Shown in pieces: positions 1-7,572 of a stretch of DNA of 64,000 nucleotides. The notes below the pieces were generated by a model that had not been told where the DNA came from, searched no databases, and saw only the letters and a program-made list of their open reading frames with translations. This stretch comes from CBDFKB01 sp965248715 (lineage in GTDB: Bacteria; Pseudomonadota; Alphaproteobacteria; Rhizobiales; Rhizobiaceae): the NCBI GenBank assembly GCA_965248715.1, contig CBDFKB010000008.1:186001-250000 (forward strand), written 5' to 3'. Every line of letters begins with the position of its first letter. The stretch's first letter is position 1. The translations under genes were made by a program, and so were the position numbers.

Positions 1-840
1 TTCAATCTTCTTTACCGTTGGTTTGTGGGACTGGGTATTGATGATACGGTGTGGGATGCAAGCGTGTTTTGCAAGAACCGGGACCGGCTGCTGGATGCGC
101 AGATATCACCCAAGTTCCTTTCCGCCATCATTGCCCATAAGAAGGTTGCGCGGCTGCTGAGCCATGAACATTTTAGCGTTGATGGCACGCTGGTGGAGGC
201 TTGGGCCTCGATGAAGTCTTTTTTGCCCAAAGACGGTGACCCTGGCGGCAATGACCGCGATGGCGCACGCAATGCTGAAAGTAACTTTCGCGGCCAGAAG
301 CGCAAGAACGATACCCATGCCAGCACCACTGATCCTGATGCACGTCTTTATCGCAAGGGTTCTGGTAAATTCGCTCGATTGTGTTTTATGGGCCATGCAT
401 TGATGGAGAACCGTCATCGGCTAGCTGTTGGTGCTATGGTGACGAGCGCAAATGGCACAGCCGAACGTGAAGCAGCTCTTGAAATGATGGATACACATGC
501 GCCTCCAACTGGTGCCACACAAACCCGCACTTTGGGAGCTGACAAGGGTTATGATGCGTGGCGCTTTCGCCAGGCTTTAAGAGACCGCTCAATCGAGCCG
601 CATGTGGCTCATCGCAAGGAATTTGGCTGGGGTGGCCAGCCCATCCAGACAACTCCTGCTCATCAGCAATCCCAACGCAACCGCAAACGTATCGAAGAGA
701 TATTCGGTTGGGTCAAGACCATTGCCGGACAGGCCAAAACCGCCTTTAAGGGGCGAGACAGGGTGGAGGCATCCTTTAGCCTGTCAGTTGCCGCTTACAA
801 TCTGATCCGGTTACCTAAATTGCTGGAGGCGGTGCCATGA
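1..840 (+). CDS. IS5-type transposase, 5' end outside the window
   Basis: DDE transposase of the IS5 superfamily. The frame is open from the first base, so the visible 279 residues are the C-terminal part of a longer protein. Candidate catalytic acidic residues lie in VDGTLVEAW (about residue 60), in ADKGYDAWRF (about 180) and in RIEEIFGW near the C-terminus; the spacing suits the family. The gene ends in RLPKLLEAVP, and its stop codon overlaps the start of the next gene as ATGA. No internal stop is seen, so it could be an intact element, but its left end cannot be judged here. Confidence 0.88.
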   Translation, partial: FNLLYRWFVGLGIDDTVWDASVFCKNRDRLLDAQISPKFLSAIIAHKKVARLLSHEHFSVDGTLVEAWASMKSFLPKDGDPGGNDRDGARNAESNFRGQKRKNDTHASTTDPDARLYRKGSGKFARLCFMGHALMENRHRLAVGAMVTSANGTAEREAALEMMDTHAPPTGATQTRTLGADKGYDAWRFRQALRDRSIEPHVAHRKEFGWGGQPIQTTPAHQQSQRNRKRIEEIFGWVKTIAGQAKTAFKGRDRVEASFSLSVAAYNLIRLPKLLEAVP

Positions 841-1181
841 GTGCAGCGCGAGCATGCCGGTTGATTGGCCACTGGCGGATCATAAAAGCTGATTTATGGG
901 ACCGCGACCATCTTGATCTGTGTGGACCAGCCCAGATCATCATTGGAAATGATGGCCACGGCGAAATCAGCTTCGGAGCAATGCAGGCTGGTCTTGACCT
1001 CGAATACAGCCATTCCATGGTATTCTTTACATGGCAAGGCTTTGACGAAATGGACGAAGTTCACGGCTCGGGCAACGCTGAACTGCTCGACGATGGAACG
1101 CTCGAAATCGAATTCGCCTTTTACAACGGTGATGAGGCCATCCTCAGTGCCAAATCTGCGCCTTTTTCAGCAGCCTGCTAG
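837..1181 (+). CDS. Conserved hypothetical protein, 114 aa
   Basis: Small acidic soluble protein with no signal peptide or membrane segment. From memory its core (WDRDHLDLCGP, FGAMQAGLDLEYS, FTWQGFDEMDE, GSGNAELLDDGTLEIEF) is a conserved hypothetical pattern in alphaproteobacteria and other proteobacteria; the function is unknown to me. Its ATG overlaps the transposase stop (ATGA). The first few residues may therefore come from the IS end, with the conserved core starting near RLIGHWRI. Its stop overlaps the convergent glutathione transferase stop in the tetranucleotide CTAG. It looks like an ordinary host gene whose 5' end was reached by an IS. Confidence 0.6.
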   Translation: MSAARACRLIGHWRIIKADLWDRDHLDLCGPAQIIIGNDGHGEISFGAMQAGLDLEYSHSMVFFTWQGFDEMDEVHGSGNAELLDDGTLEIEFAFYNGDEAILSAKSAPFSAAC

Positions 1182-1885
1182 ACACGGCTGGGCACCGCAG
1201 AACCACGTTCCACCGCAGGCCGCGCGAGGAATTTTTCCAAACTCCGCTCGACGTTTGGAAAATCGTCAAATCCAAGTTCCTGGCGGGCGTCGTAAAATCC
1301 GATCAAGGTCTTTACCCAGGGGAAAACCGCAATATCTGCGATCGTGTACTGGTCGGCGGCCAGATAGTCATGGCCATCGAGCCGGGTATTTAGGACCCCA
1401 AGCAATCGGCGGGTTTCTTCGCGGTAGCGTTCGCCCGGATACGGATTATTAGCCACCTTGTCGGCGGCGAATTTGTAAAAATGTCCGAACTGGCCGAACA
1501 TCGGCCCAACTCCACCCATCTGGAACATCAGCCATTGCAGGCATTGATAACGCGCTGCTGGGTCTTGCGGTAAAAGCTTTCCTTCCTTTTCAGCAAGGTA
1601 AACCAATATTGCACCGCTTTCCCACAGTGACAGCGGCTTGCCGTCAGGTCCGTTGGGGTCGATCATCGACGGAATTTTGTTGTTTGGATTGAGCGACAAA
1701 TATTCAGGGGTCATTTGGTCGTTGTCCGAGAACGAAACCAAGTGTGCCTCATATGCCAACTCCAGTTCCTCCAGCGCGATCGAAACCTTCACGCCGTTGG
1801 GAGTCGGTAGGGAATAAAGCTGAATGCGGTCGGGATGGTTGGCGGGCCAACGTTTGGTGATGTTGAACTGCGATAGATTGTTCAT
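1178..1885 (-). CDS. Glutathione S-transferase, YghU/YfcG-like
   Basis: 235-aa cytosolic glutathione transferase. The N-terminal thioredoxin-fold half carries LYSLPTPNGVKVSIALEEL and NPNNKIPSMIDP (glutathione-site cis-Pro), then the ESGAILVYLAEK helix. The all-alpha C-terminal half carries YTIADIAVFPWV. The TPNG motif points to the nu-class, whose E. coli members act as disulfide reductases. The ATG at 1885 is chosen because AGGA lies 7 bases upstream; an in-frame extension to 1951 has no family match. It is divergent from the response regulator and convergent with the small hypothetical gene. Confidence 0.9.
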   Translation of the reverse strand: MNNLSQFNITKRWPANHPDRIQLYSLPTPNGVKVSIALEELELAYEAHLVSFSDNDQMTPEYLSLNPNNKIPSMIDPNGPDGKPLSLWESGAILVYLAEKEGKLLPQDPAARYQCLQWLMFQMGGVGPMFGQFGHFYKFAADKVANNPYPGERYREETRRLLGVLNTRLDGHDYLAADQYTIADIAVFPWVKTLIGFYDARQELGFDDFPNVERSLEKFLARPAVERGSAVPSRV

Positions 1886-2125
1886 CGAAATATCCTGATT
1901 TGGAGGTGGGAAACAAAAATCATCGGACGATTGAAATTGTGAAGTTGTCAACGGACCCTAGGGCCGCTGGAGATTTATGGTTGTAGTGCCGCTTGGCTGC
2001 AAATGTGTACGATAACCAATCAATACAATGTTCGAATTTGATTTAAATTATAACGACATACGCCACCCAATCCTTACTAATTCGTGGCAGGTTGCAGTCA
2101 GCAAATTAGAACTGGCCGGGACATA

Positions 2126-2548
2126 ATGAAAACTCAAAATCAACAAGTTGGCAAGTTTCTCGTGGTGGACGACGACCCTGTGTTTAGAAACATCTTGTGC
2201 GGCATGCTGGAACAGAGCGGACATGGCAAAGTACTCGCTGCTTCAAACGGCATTGAAGCGTTCGACATCTTGAAGCGCTCCGGTCACAATGTACGAACAA
2301 TCGTTCTCGATCTTGACATGCCGCACATGGATGGCTTCGGTTTCCTCAAGCGGGTTGCCGATTTCAGCTACAAGTACCGGTTCTTCATTGTCTCCGGACT
2401 GGATGAGGCGACCAATCGGTGCGCGAAAATGCTGACCCTGGCCTATTCGATGGAGCCGGGCATCGTCTTTCGCAAACCGGTCGACTATCAAGAACTGATT
2501 GCGGCGATGGTCTATGACGAGGTTCACGAAAACAGTTCTGCCGCATAG
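2126..2548 (+). CDS. Single-domain response regulator
   Basis: 140-aa CheY-like receiver domain with no output domain. It carries the acidic triad Asp15-Asp17, the probable phospho-acceptor Asp62 in VLDLDMPHMDGFGF, a switch Ser in FIVSG and the conserved Lys in FRKPVDY. Such proteins relay phosphate or act by protein contact. No histidine kinase is adjacent, so the partner is unknown. The ATG at 2126 is preferred over an upstream start because the receiver fold begins directly after it. Confidence 0.85.
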   Translation: MKTQNQQVGKFLVVDDDPVFRNILCGMLEQSGHGKVLAASNGIEAFDILKRSGHNVRTIVLDLDMPHMDGFGFLKRVADFSYKYRFFIVSGLDEATNRCAKMLTLAYSMEPGIVFRKPVDYQELIAAMVYDEVHENSSAA

Positions 2549-2720
2549 TTGGGCTCAAAACCGGCAATTCCCGATTTAAGACGCCAGCCATGGCCAACCA
2601 CAGGCTCTGGTGCCGCTGCAGATAGCGCAATTGGGGCAACGGCTATCTTGCAAACTTGCACCGCATAAAGTTCTGTGAAATGACCTTGGCGTTCTTGCAT
2701 CGTTCGCTCCAAGGCCCACC

Positions 2721-3266
2721 ATGGTACAGATTGCACAATTTCTTTCTTTGACCATTGGCCTGGCATTGTTGTGGGCAGCGCTGAATGCCAGCTTCTCGGT
2801 GCCGAACCTGATATTGGGAACGGTGATGGCGTTGGTGAGCATTTTCGTCATCGGCGGCAACATTATCACCGGGCACTCGGCACAATTGTTCCGCATCCTT
2901 TACCGGCCATTGGCGTTTCTAAGACTGGTTTTGGTTTTCGTGCGCGAATTGCTAAAGGCCGCGTTGCAGATATCAGTGATGATGCTGACGCCGAAATCGC
3001 GCTGGCAATATCATCCGGGCATACTGGCAGTACCACTTGATGCCAAATCCGATTTTTCCATCACCACATTCGCCAATTTGATCACTCTGGTGCCGGGCAC
3101 CTTGGCAATCGACGTATCCGAGGACAAACAAACGCTCTACATGCATGTTCTGGACGCAACCGATCCGCTCGATCAGCAAATCGATGACATTGATCTCGGC
3201 AAACAGCGGATCGCGGTCAAGCAGGATTTTGAAACCAACGTTATCCGCGCATTTGGCGGTGGGTGA
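2721..3266 (+). CDS. mrpE: Mrp-type cation/proton antiporter subunit E
   Basis: 181-aa membrane protein of the MnhE/MrpE/PhaE family, a subunit of the multi-component Na+(K+)/H+ antiporter. Two or three hydrophobic segments fill the first ~70 residues, followed by the family pattern around LITLVPGTLAIDVSEDKQTLYMHVLD. It opens a tight three-gene set whose start/stop codons overlap (GTGA with subunit F). The large subunits A-D, which carry the ion path, are absent on both sides. Confidence 0.9.
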   Translation: MVQIAQFLSLTIGLALLWAALNASFSVPNLILGTVMALVSIFVIGGNIITGHSAQLFRILYRPLAFLRLVLVFVRELLKAALQISVMMLTPKSRWQYHPGILAVPLDAKSDFSITTFANLITLVPGTLAIDVSEDKQTLYMHVLDATDPLDQQIDDIDLGKQRIAVKQDFETNVIRAFGGG

Positions 3267-3562
3267 ACAAAATGACATTTTCTTCGATTTGCTTGACGCT
3301 CGGCTTCCTGTTGGTGCTGGCGGCGCTATTTATTGAGACCTATGCCTGCATCAAGGGTCCCGACGCCCCGGACCGGATCTGGGCGCTTGATACGCTTTCG
3401 GTATCCGCGCTCGGCCTGGTCGGTCTGTTCGCGTTTAAAAACGGCCAATATGTTTATGTCGACGTCGCGATCGCACTGGCGTTGGTTTCGTTTCTTGGAA
3501 CCGTGATTTTTGCCAGATTCATCAAATGGATGGCCGAACAGCGCGAGGCCAGCAATGATTGA
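3263..3562 (+). CDS. mrpF: Mrp-type cation/proton antiporter subunit F
   Basis: 99-aa protein with three membrane helices, MnhF/MrpF/PhaF family. The GPDAPDRIWALDTL motif after the first helix is the family hallmark. The start is a GTG overlapping the subunit E stop; an ATG at 3272 is a reasonable alternative. The 3' end overlaps the subunit G start by 8 bases, so translation is probably coupled. Confidence 0.9.
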   Translation: MNKMTFSSICLTLGFLLVLAALFIETYACIKGPDAPDRIWALDTLSVSALGLVGLFAFKNGQYVYVDVAIALALVSFLGTVIFARFIKWMAEQREASND

Positions 3563-3980
3563 TGCAATTGCCGGAATTTTGGTTTTGCTCGGCGCGTTGT
3601 TGATATTCATTTCATCGCTCGGGCTGGTCCGTTTGCCCGATGTGTATTCGCGCATGCACGCCACCACAAAGGCTGGCACCCTCGGCTCCGGTTTCATCTT
3701 GCTGGCGGTTGCGTTGCAATCGCTCGAATGGGCGGTTTTCTTAAAGTCTGCCCTGGCTATCTTGTTTATCGTTTTTACCGCGCCGATCAGCGCTCATCTG
3801 ATCGGTCGTTCGTGCCATTATCTCGGTCTGCCGGTCGGTACCGATATCGATCATCTTAAAGGTCGGTATCAGGAAATTGGCGACACTTTGGCCTCGACCC
3901 CGCGCAAACGAGCCACGGCCCCATCCAAAGCCGACCATGCGGCTTCCAGCGATACCCCCTCACCCGCCCGCTCATCGTAA
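3555..3980 (+). CDS. mrpG: Mrp-type cation/proton antiporter subunit G
   Basis: 141-aa MnhG/MrpG/PhaG family protein. Three predicted membrane helices surround the signature GLVRLPDVYSRMHATTKAGTLG. The hydrophilic tail after about residue 105 is rich in Ser, Pro and Ala and looks unstructured. The ATG at 3555 is chosen over an upstream frame extension because the first helix begins just after it. It is the last gene of the orphan EFG set. Confidence 0.9.
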   Translation: MIDAIAGILVLLGALLIFISSLGLVRLPDVYSRMHATTKAGTLGSGFILLAVALQSLEWAVFLKSALAILFIVFTAPISAHLIGRSCHYLGLPVGTDIDHLKGRYQEIGDTLASTPRKRATAPSKADHAASSDTPSPARSS

Positions 3981-4104
3981 ATTTGCTTCTTGCCTATACG
4001 TGTTTTCTGCGACAGTCTCGATGGTGCCAATGCGCAGTTGAGTGCCCGCCAAACCACCATGCGCGCCGGGTTGCGGGCAACAGGAATTTTCGAGGCTATA
4101 TTGG

Positions 4105-5649
4105 ATGAACGATACTAGGCGCCACAGACACAAGGGCCGCAAATTCGCTAATCGGAATAACCTGCAAGTTCCGGTTCGACAGACCAATTATCACCAATTG
4201 CATAACCCGTTTACTCCCCACCCGGTGTTCACCGACGACCGCATCGAGGCCATTCACAATACCGCGCTCAAGGTGTTGGAGGAATTAGGCGTCAAGGTGC
4301 TGTTGCCGGAGGCGCGGGAAATTTTTCGCGCCGGCAGTGCCACGGTCGACGAACACCACATGGTGCGGATCGGTCGCGAAATCATTGCCCACGCTCTTGA
4401 TAGCGCGCCAAAATCGGTTCCCCTGGTGGCCGGCGCACGCAAACGCGACCTATTGCTGGAACCAGGAACCCTGGCCTTCCAGCCTGCCTCCGGCGCGCCC
4501 AATTGCACTGATTTGGCGCGCGGTCGCCGTCCCGGTTCCTTGCGTGATTTTGATGAATTGATCAAACTCGCACAAAGTTTCGAGGTCTTGCACCTGTTGG
4601 GGCCGATGGTCGAACCGCAAGATGTCCCGATCGAATTCCGGCACCTGGAAATGACCCGCTCGCAACTGATAAATTCCGACAAAGTACCGTTCGTTTATGC
4701 CCGTGGCACTGAACAGGCGCATGATGCATTCGCGATGCTGCAGATCGCTCGCGATATCGATGACGACCAGTTTCTTGAGACTGCGGCCTGCTTTACCATC
4801 ATCAACACCAATTCTCCGCGCCAGCTCGATATCCCGATGTCCCAAGGCATCATCGACTTCGCCCGGGCCGGACAATTGTCGGTCATCACCCCGTTTTGCC
4901 TGGCCGGTGCGATGGCGCCGATCACGGTGGCCGGTGCGCTGACGTTGCAACATGCCGAAGCGCTGGCCGGCATCGCTCTTAGCCAACTGACCCGCCCGGG
5001 CGCGCCGGTGCTCTACGGCAATTTTTGCTCCAATGTGGATATGCGCTCCGGTTCACCGGCTTTTGGCACCCCAGAGCACGTCAAAGCAACCCTTGGTTCC
5101 GGCCAATTGGCCCGGTTGATCGGTTTGCCGTGGCGCTCTGGTGGTGGCAGCGCATCAAACGCCTGCGACGCGCAAGGCGCCAATGAGGCCCAGATGGGAA
5201 TTTGGGGGGCGGTGATGGCAGGCGCCACCACCCTGGTGCACGCGGCCGGTTGGCTTGAAGGCGGGCTGTGCACCTCCTATGAGCAATTGATCACCGACAC
5301 CGAGACCCTACAAACCATTGCCGAATTGTTTCGCCTCGAAGCCGCTGACGACGACACGATCGGCTTTGATGCCCTGGCCCAGGTCGATCCCGGCGGCCAT
5401 TTCTTTGCGGCCGACCACACGATGGAGCGCTACCGCACCGCGTTTTATGAACCGATCAACGCGGATCTGTCGAATTTCGGAACCTGGGAGGCAGCCGGTG
5501 CGTTGACCGCCGAAAAACGCGCCACCGGAAAATGGCAGCAATTGTTAAGCGAATTTTCGCCGCCGCTATTGCCGAACGGGGTCGCCGATGCGCTTGACGC
5601 CTTCATTGCCAGGCGCCGCCAAGAAGGTGGTGCGCCGGCGGTCAGCTGA
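4105..5649 (+). CDS. Trimethylamine methyltransferase family (MttB-like), non-pyrrolysine
   Basis: 514-aa member of the MttB superfamily (COG5598), TIM-barrel enzymes that move a methyl group from a methylated amine or betaine to a corrinoid or related acceptor. Family blocks include VFTDDRIEAIHNTALKVLEELGV, ITPFCLAGAMAPITVAGAL, GSPAFGTPEHVKATLGSGQLA and GLCTSYEQLITDTETL. The frame is continuous with no internal amber codon, so this is the pyrrolysine-free type typified by glycine betaine methyltransferase MtgB. The ATG at 4105 has a weak AGG about 10 bases upstream. No corrinoid protein or reactivase gene is adjacent. The substrate cannot be read from the sequence. Confidence 0.88.
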   Translation: MNDTRRHRHKGRKFANRNNLQVPVRQTNYHQLHNPFTPHPVFTDDRIEAIHNTALKVLEELGVKVLLPEAREIFRAGSATVDEHHMVRIGREIIAHALDSAPKSVPLVAGARKRDLLLEPGTLAFQPASGAPNCTDLARGRRPGSLRDFDELIKLAQSFEVLHLLGPMVEPQDVPIEFRHLEMTRSQLINSDKVPFVYARGTEQAHDAFAMLQIARDIDDDQFLETAACFTIINTNSPRQLDIPMSQGIIDFARAGQLSVITPFCLAGAMAPITVAGALTLQHAEALAGIALSQLTRPGAPVLYGNFCSNVDMRSGSPAFGTPEHVKATLGSGQLARLIGLPWRSGGGSASNACDAQGANEAQMGIWGAVMAGATTLVHAAGWLEGGLCTSYEQLITDTETLQTIAELFRLEAADDDTIGFDALAQVDPGGHFFAADHTMERYRTAFYEPINADLSNFGTWEAAGALTAEKRATGKWQQLLSEFSPPLLPNGVADALDAFIARRRQEGGAPAVS

Positions 5650-5680
5650 TCTTCGCTAAGATACCTTGGTATTTGGGGGC

Positions 5681-5988
5681 TAGCGCTTGTCACCAAGCGT
5701 TGGAATAGCTTCGTCGCGCCATCTCTTTGTTTATGCGTGTCATTTTCCCAAAACCGGTACCCACTTTTGGGTGACACGCATTAGCGCTTGTCACCAAGTG
5801 TTGGAATAGCTCCGTCGCGCTATCTGATTGTTTTGCGGCGTATTCTTGTCCGAAAACCGCTACACACTTTTCGGGAATACGCTCTAGCGCTTGTCACCAA
5901 GTGTTGGAATAGCTCCGTCGCGCTATCTCTTTGTTTATGCGTGTCATTTTCCCAAAACCGGTACCCACTTTTGGGTGACACGCTCTAA
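5681..5988. repeat. Three tandem copies of a ~101-bp palindromic repeat
   Basis: Units start at 5681, 5782 and 5885, each with TAGCGCTTGTCACCAAG. Each unit holds two hairpins: a 5' one closed by TAGCGC/GCGCTA with CCAA-GCG-TTGG inside, and a 3' one. The 3' hairpin of units 1 and 3 pairs GCGTGTCA with TGACACGC (type A); that of unit 2 pairs GCGTATTC with GAATACGC (type B). The array fills the space between the methyltransferase and the convergent cupredoxin-like gene and may serve as a bidirectional 3' structure. Confidence 0.95.
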
Positions 5989-5995
5989 TATGCGG

Positions 5996-6472
5996 TCAGT
6001 CTTCGACCACAATTTTGTAGTCCGGTGTGTTATTGAGCGGACAGGAATAATGATACTCGCCAGCACTGAGTGAGATTTTGTAATCTCGGCTGGCACCGGT
6101 TGAAAGGCCACCACCGGAGATAGACGGCAAGGTCGCGCGGCCGATCAGCCCGGCCCCGCGTACCCAAAAGCCAAGATCATACGGCACGTTCTTATTGGTG
6201 ACGCGAAACGTGTAGGCGCCAGATTTTAGCCGTAGCACCTTGGAATTGGCAAGCCGCTCTTTGGCGGTGCGTTCGTTGATCGCGACGCAATCTGCTTTCT
6301 TGGTAGAGGAAAATCCGTGATCCTTTCCCTCGATTTCGAGAAATTGGCAAGGGGTCTGGGTCAAGACGATCACCTGACTTTCCTGAGCCATCGCAGGTAT
6401 CAACATGGCACCAAGCGCTATGCCCGCTGTAGCCGAAATGCCCGCCAAATTGCCGTGCACTATTTCTCGCAT
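5996..6472 (-). CDS. Periplasmic cupredoxin-like protein
   Basis: 158-aa exported protein. The signal peptide (MREIVHGNLAG, then a hydrophobic run to AMAQE) is followed by a beta-rich domain. Near the C-terminus the segment SLSAGEYHYSCPLNNTPDYKIVVED resembles the last strands of cupredoxin folds, with Tyr-His-Tyr-Ser-Cys-Pro as possible metal ligands. It has two Cys at TPCQF and KADC and one at YSCPL. The usual Met ligand spacing is not obvious, so copper binding is inference. GGAG 8 bases before the ATG at 6472 supports this start. Confidence 0.55.
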   Translation of the reverse strand: MREIVHGNLAGISATAGIALGAMLIPAMAQESQVIVLTQTPCQFLEIEGKDHGFSSTKKADCVAINERTAKERLANSKVLRLKSGAYTFRVTNKNVPYDLGFWVRGAGLIGRATLPSISGGGLSTGASRDYKISLSAGEYHYSCPLNNTPDYKIVVED

Positions 6473-6972
6473 CTTAATTCTCCGTAGGTTTGATATGCAG
6501 GAAATTTGGCCACCCCTTGCAGTATTCAGCAATGATGGGTTTGCCAACTCAGCCAATCTAGGAACCATTTCCCACCATTACAATTCAACCGTGATGACGC
6601 GTAGTTGATGATCTGGTGAGAATATTCGCTGCAGTTTCGAAATTCTCCATAACAGGAATATAATACCAAACGCAGTGATCTTTGGCTCACTGCTATTTGG
6701 CGTTCTTGCTCACGGCAATTCTTCGCTTCGCTCAGGCCTGCGCCGGCGCGGCGCATAAGCGCCGGTTCGCTCTTCGCGAACTATTTCCAGTCAATAGGTG
6801 AAAAGCAAATGCGGCTGGTATAACCCTCTATATTTCTAGAGCTTATGGTCATGCTAAGATTAAATATCATCACAAGAAGATACAAATTGTCTCCTCGTTG
6901 ATGGCAGGCATGATGTACATGATACATTTCAGCAGCCAAGAACAGGAACATCAAATCAACAAATCCGGCCGG
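6473..6972. other. 500-bp gene-free region with two strong hairpins
   Basis: No convincing gene is seen. One hairpin spans about 6666-6700 (CCAAACGCAGTGA pairing with TCACTGC and TTTGG). A second lies at about 6747-6775 (CCGGCGC pairing with GCGCCGG). The remainder is AT-rich and lies between the 3' end of the Lrp gene and the 5' end of the cupredoxin-like gene, so it should hold the latter's promoter. Confidence 0.5.
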
Positions 6973-7428
6973 TCAGGCGTCGAGATTAAGTTCGGTGGTT
7001 TCCTTGATCGTTTCCATTGAAAGACTGGAGGTCACCGCAAACAAGGCGATGCGTCCCACCAACCGTTTATAAAAATCATCGAATGCACGGGTATCGCGCA
7101 CCCGGACCTTCAACAAATAGTCGATTTCACCAGCAAGGCGATGCGCCTCCTGGATTTCCGGCATGTCTTCAACTGCCGAAGTAAATTGTGCCAGCCATTC
7201 GGCGGCGTGCTTGTCGGTCTTTACCGCGACAAAGAAAACCTGAGCCTGATCAAGCTGTTCAGCGTTCAGCACCGCTACTTCACGGGCAATGATGCCGCGC
7301 TGTTTCAGCTTGCGAATTCGGCTCCACACCGGCGATTTCGAAGAATGAACCATCTCCGCAATCTGTTCCACCGGAAGGCTGGCATCGACTTGCAAAATTC
7401 TGAGAATTTTTCGATCAAGATCGTCCAT
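6973..7428 (-). CDS. Lrp/AsnC family transcriptional regulator
   Basis: 151-aa regulator. The N-terminal winged helix-turn-helix (LDRKILRILQVDASLPVEQIAEMVHSSKSPVWSRIRKLKQRGII) is followed by a ligand-binding RAM domain (EIQEAHRLAGEIDYLLKVRVRD). It is transcribed away from cysG, which suggests control of siroheme and sulfite-reduction genes, an arrangement I recall from other Rhizobiales. The ATG at 7428 directly precedes the HTH. Confidence 0.92.
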   Translation of the reverse strand: MDDLDRKILRILQVDASLPVEQIAEMVHSSKSPVWSRIRKLKQRGIIAREVAVLNAEQLDQAQVFFVAVKTDKHAAEWLAQFTSAVEDMPEIQEAHRLAGEIDYLLKVRVRDTRAFDDFYKRLVGRIALFAVTSSLSMETIKETTELNLDA

Positions 7429-7460
7429 TGCTCTCTATTTCCTCCTTAACCGCTCCGTAC

Positions 7461-7544
7461 CAGGAAAATGTGGCAATTTTAGCGGTTCACTATCCAGAAT
7501 AGGCTTATTTTCTCCTGTATATTGTAACTTAGTCAGGAAAATGT
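7461..7544. promoter_or_regulatory. Divergent Lrp/cysG promoter region with repeated CAGGAAAATGT
   Basis: Two direct copies of CAGGAAAATGT (7461-7471 and 7534-7544) flank a near-copy in inverse orientation (ATTTTCTCCTG, 7507-7517). Spaced repeats in the divergent promoter are plausible binding sites for the adjacent Lrp-type regulator. Binding itself is inference. Confidence 0.4.
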
Positions 7545-7572
7545 CCATGTATTCATCTCGAAAGGGCCGAAT

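Noticed and set aside
4105..5649. Pyrrolysine-containing trimethylamine methyltransferase
   Set aside because: Both MttB-like frames (also 52235-53806) run full length without an internal amber codon, and no pyl genes are visible.
6526..6756. 76-codon minus-strand gene before the Lrp gene
   Set aside because: It is spread over two hairpins and has no conserved look.
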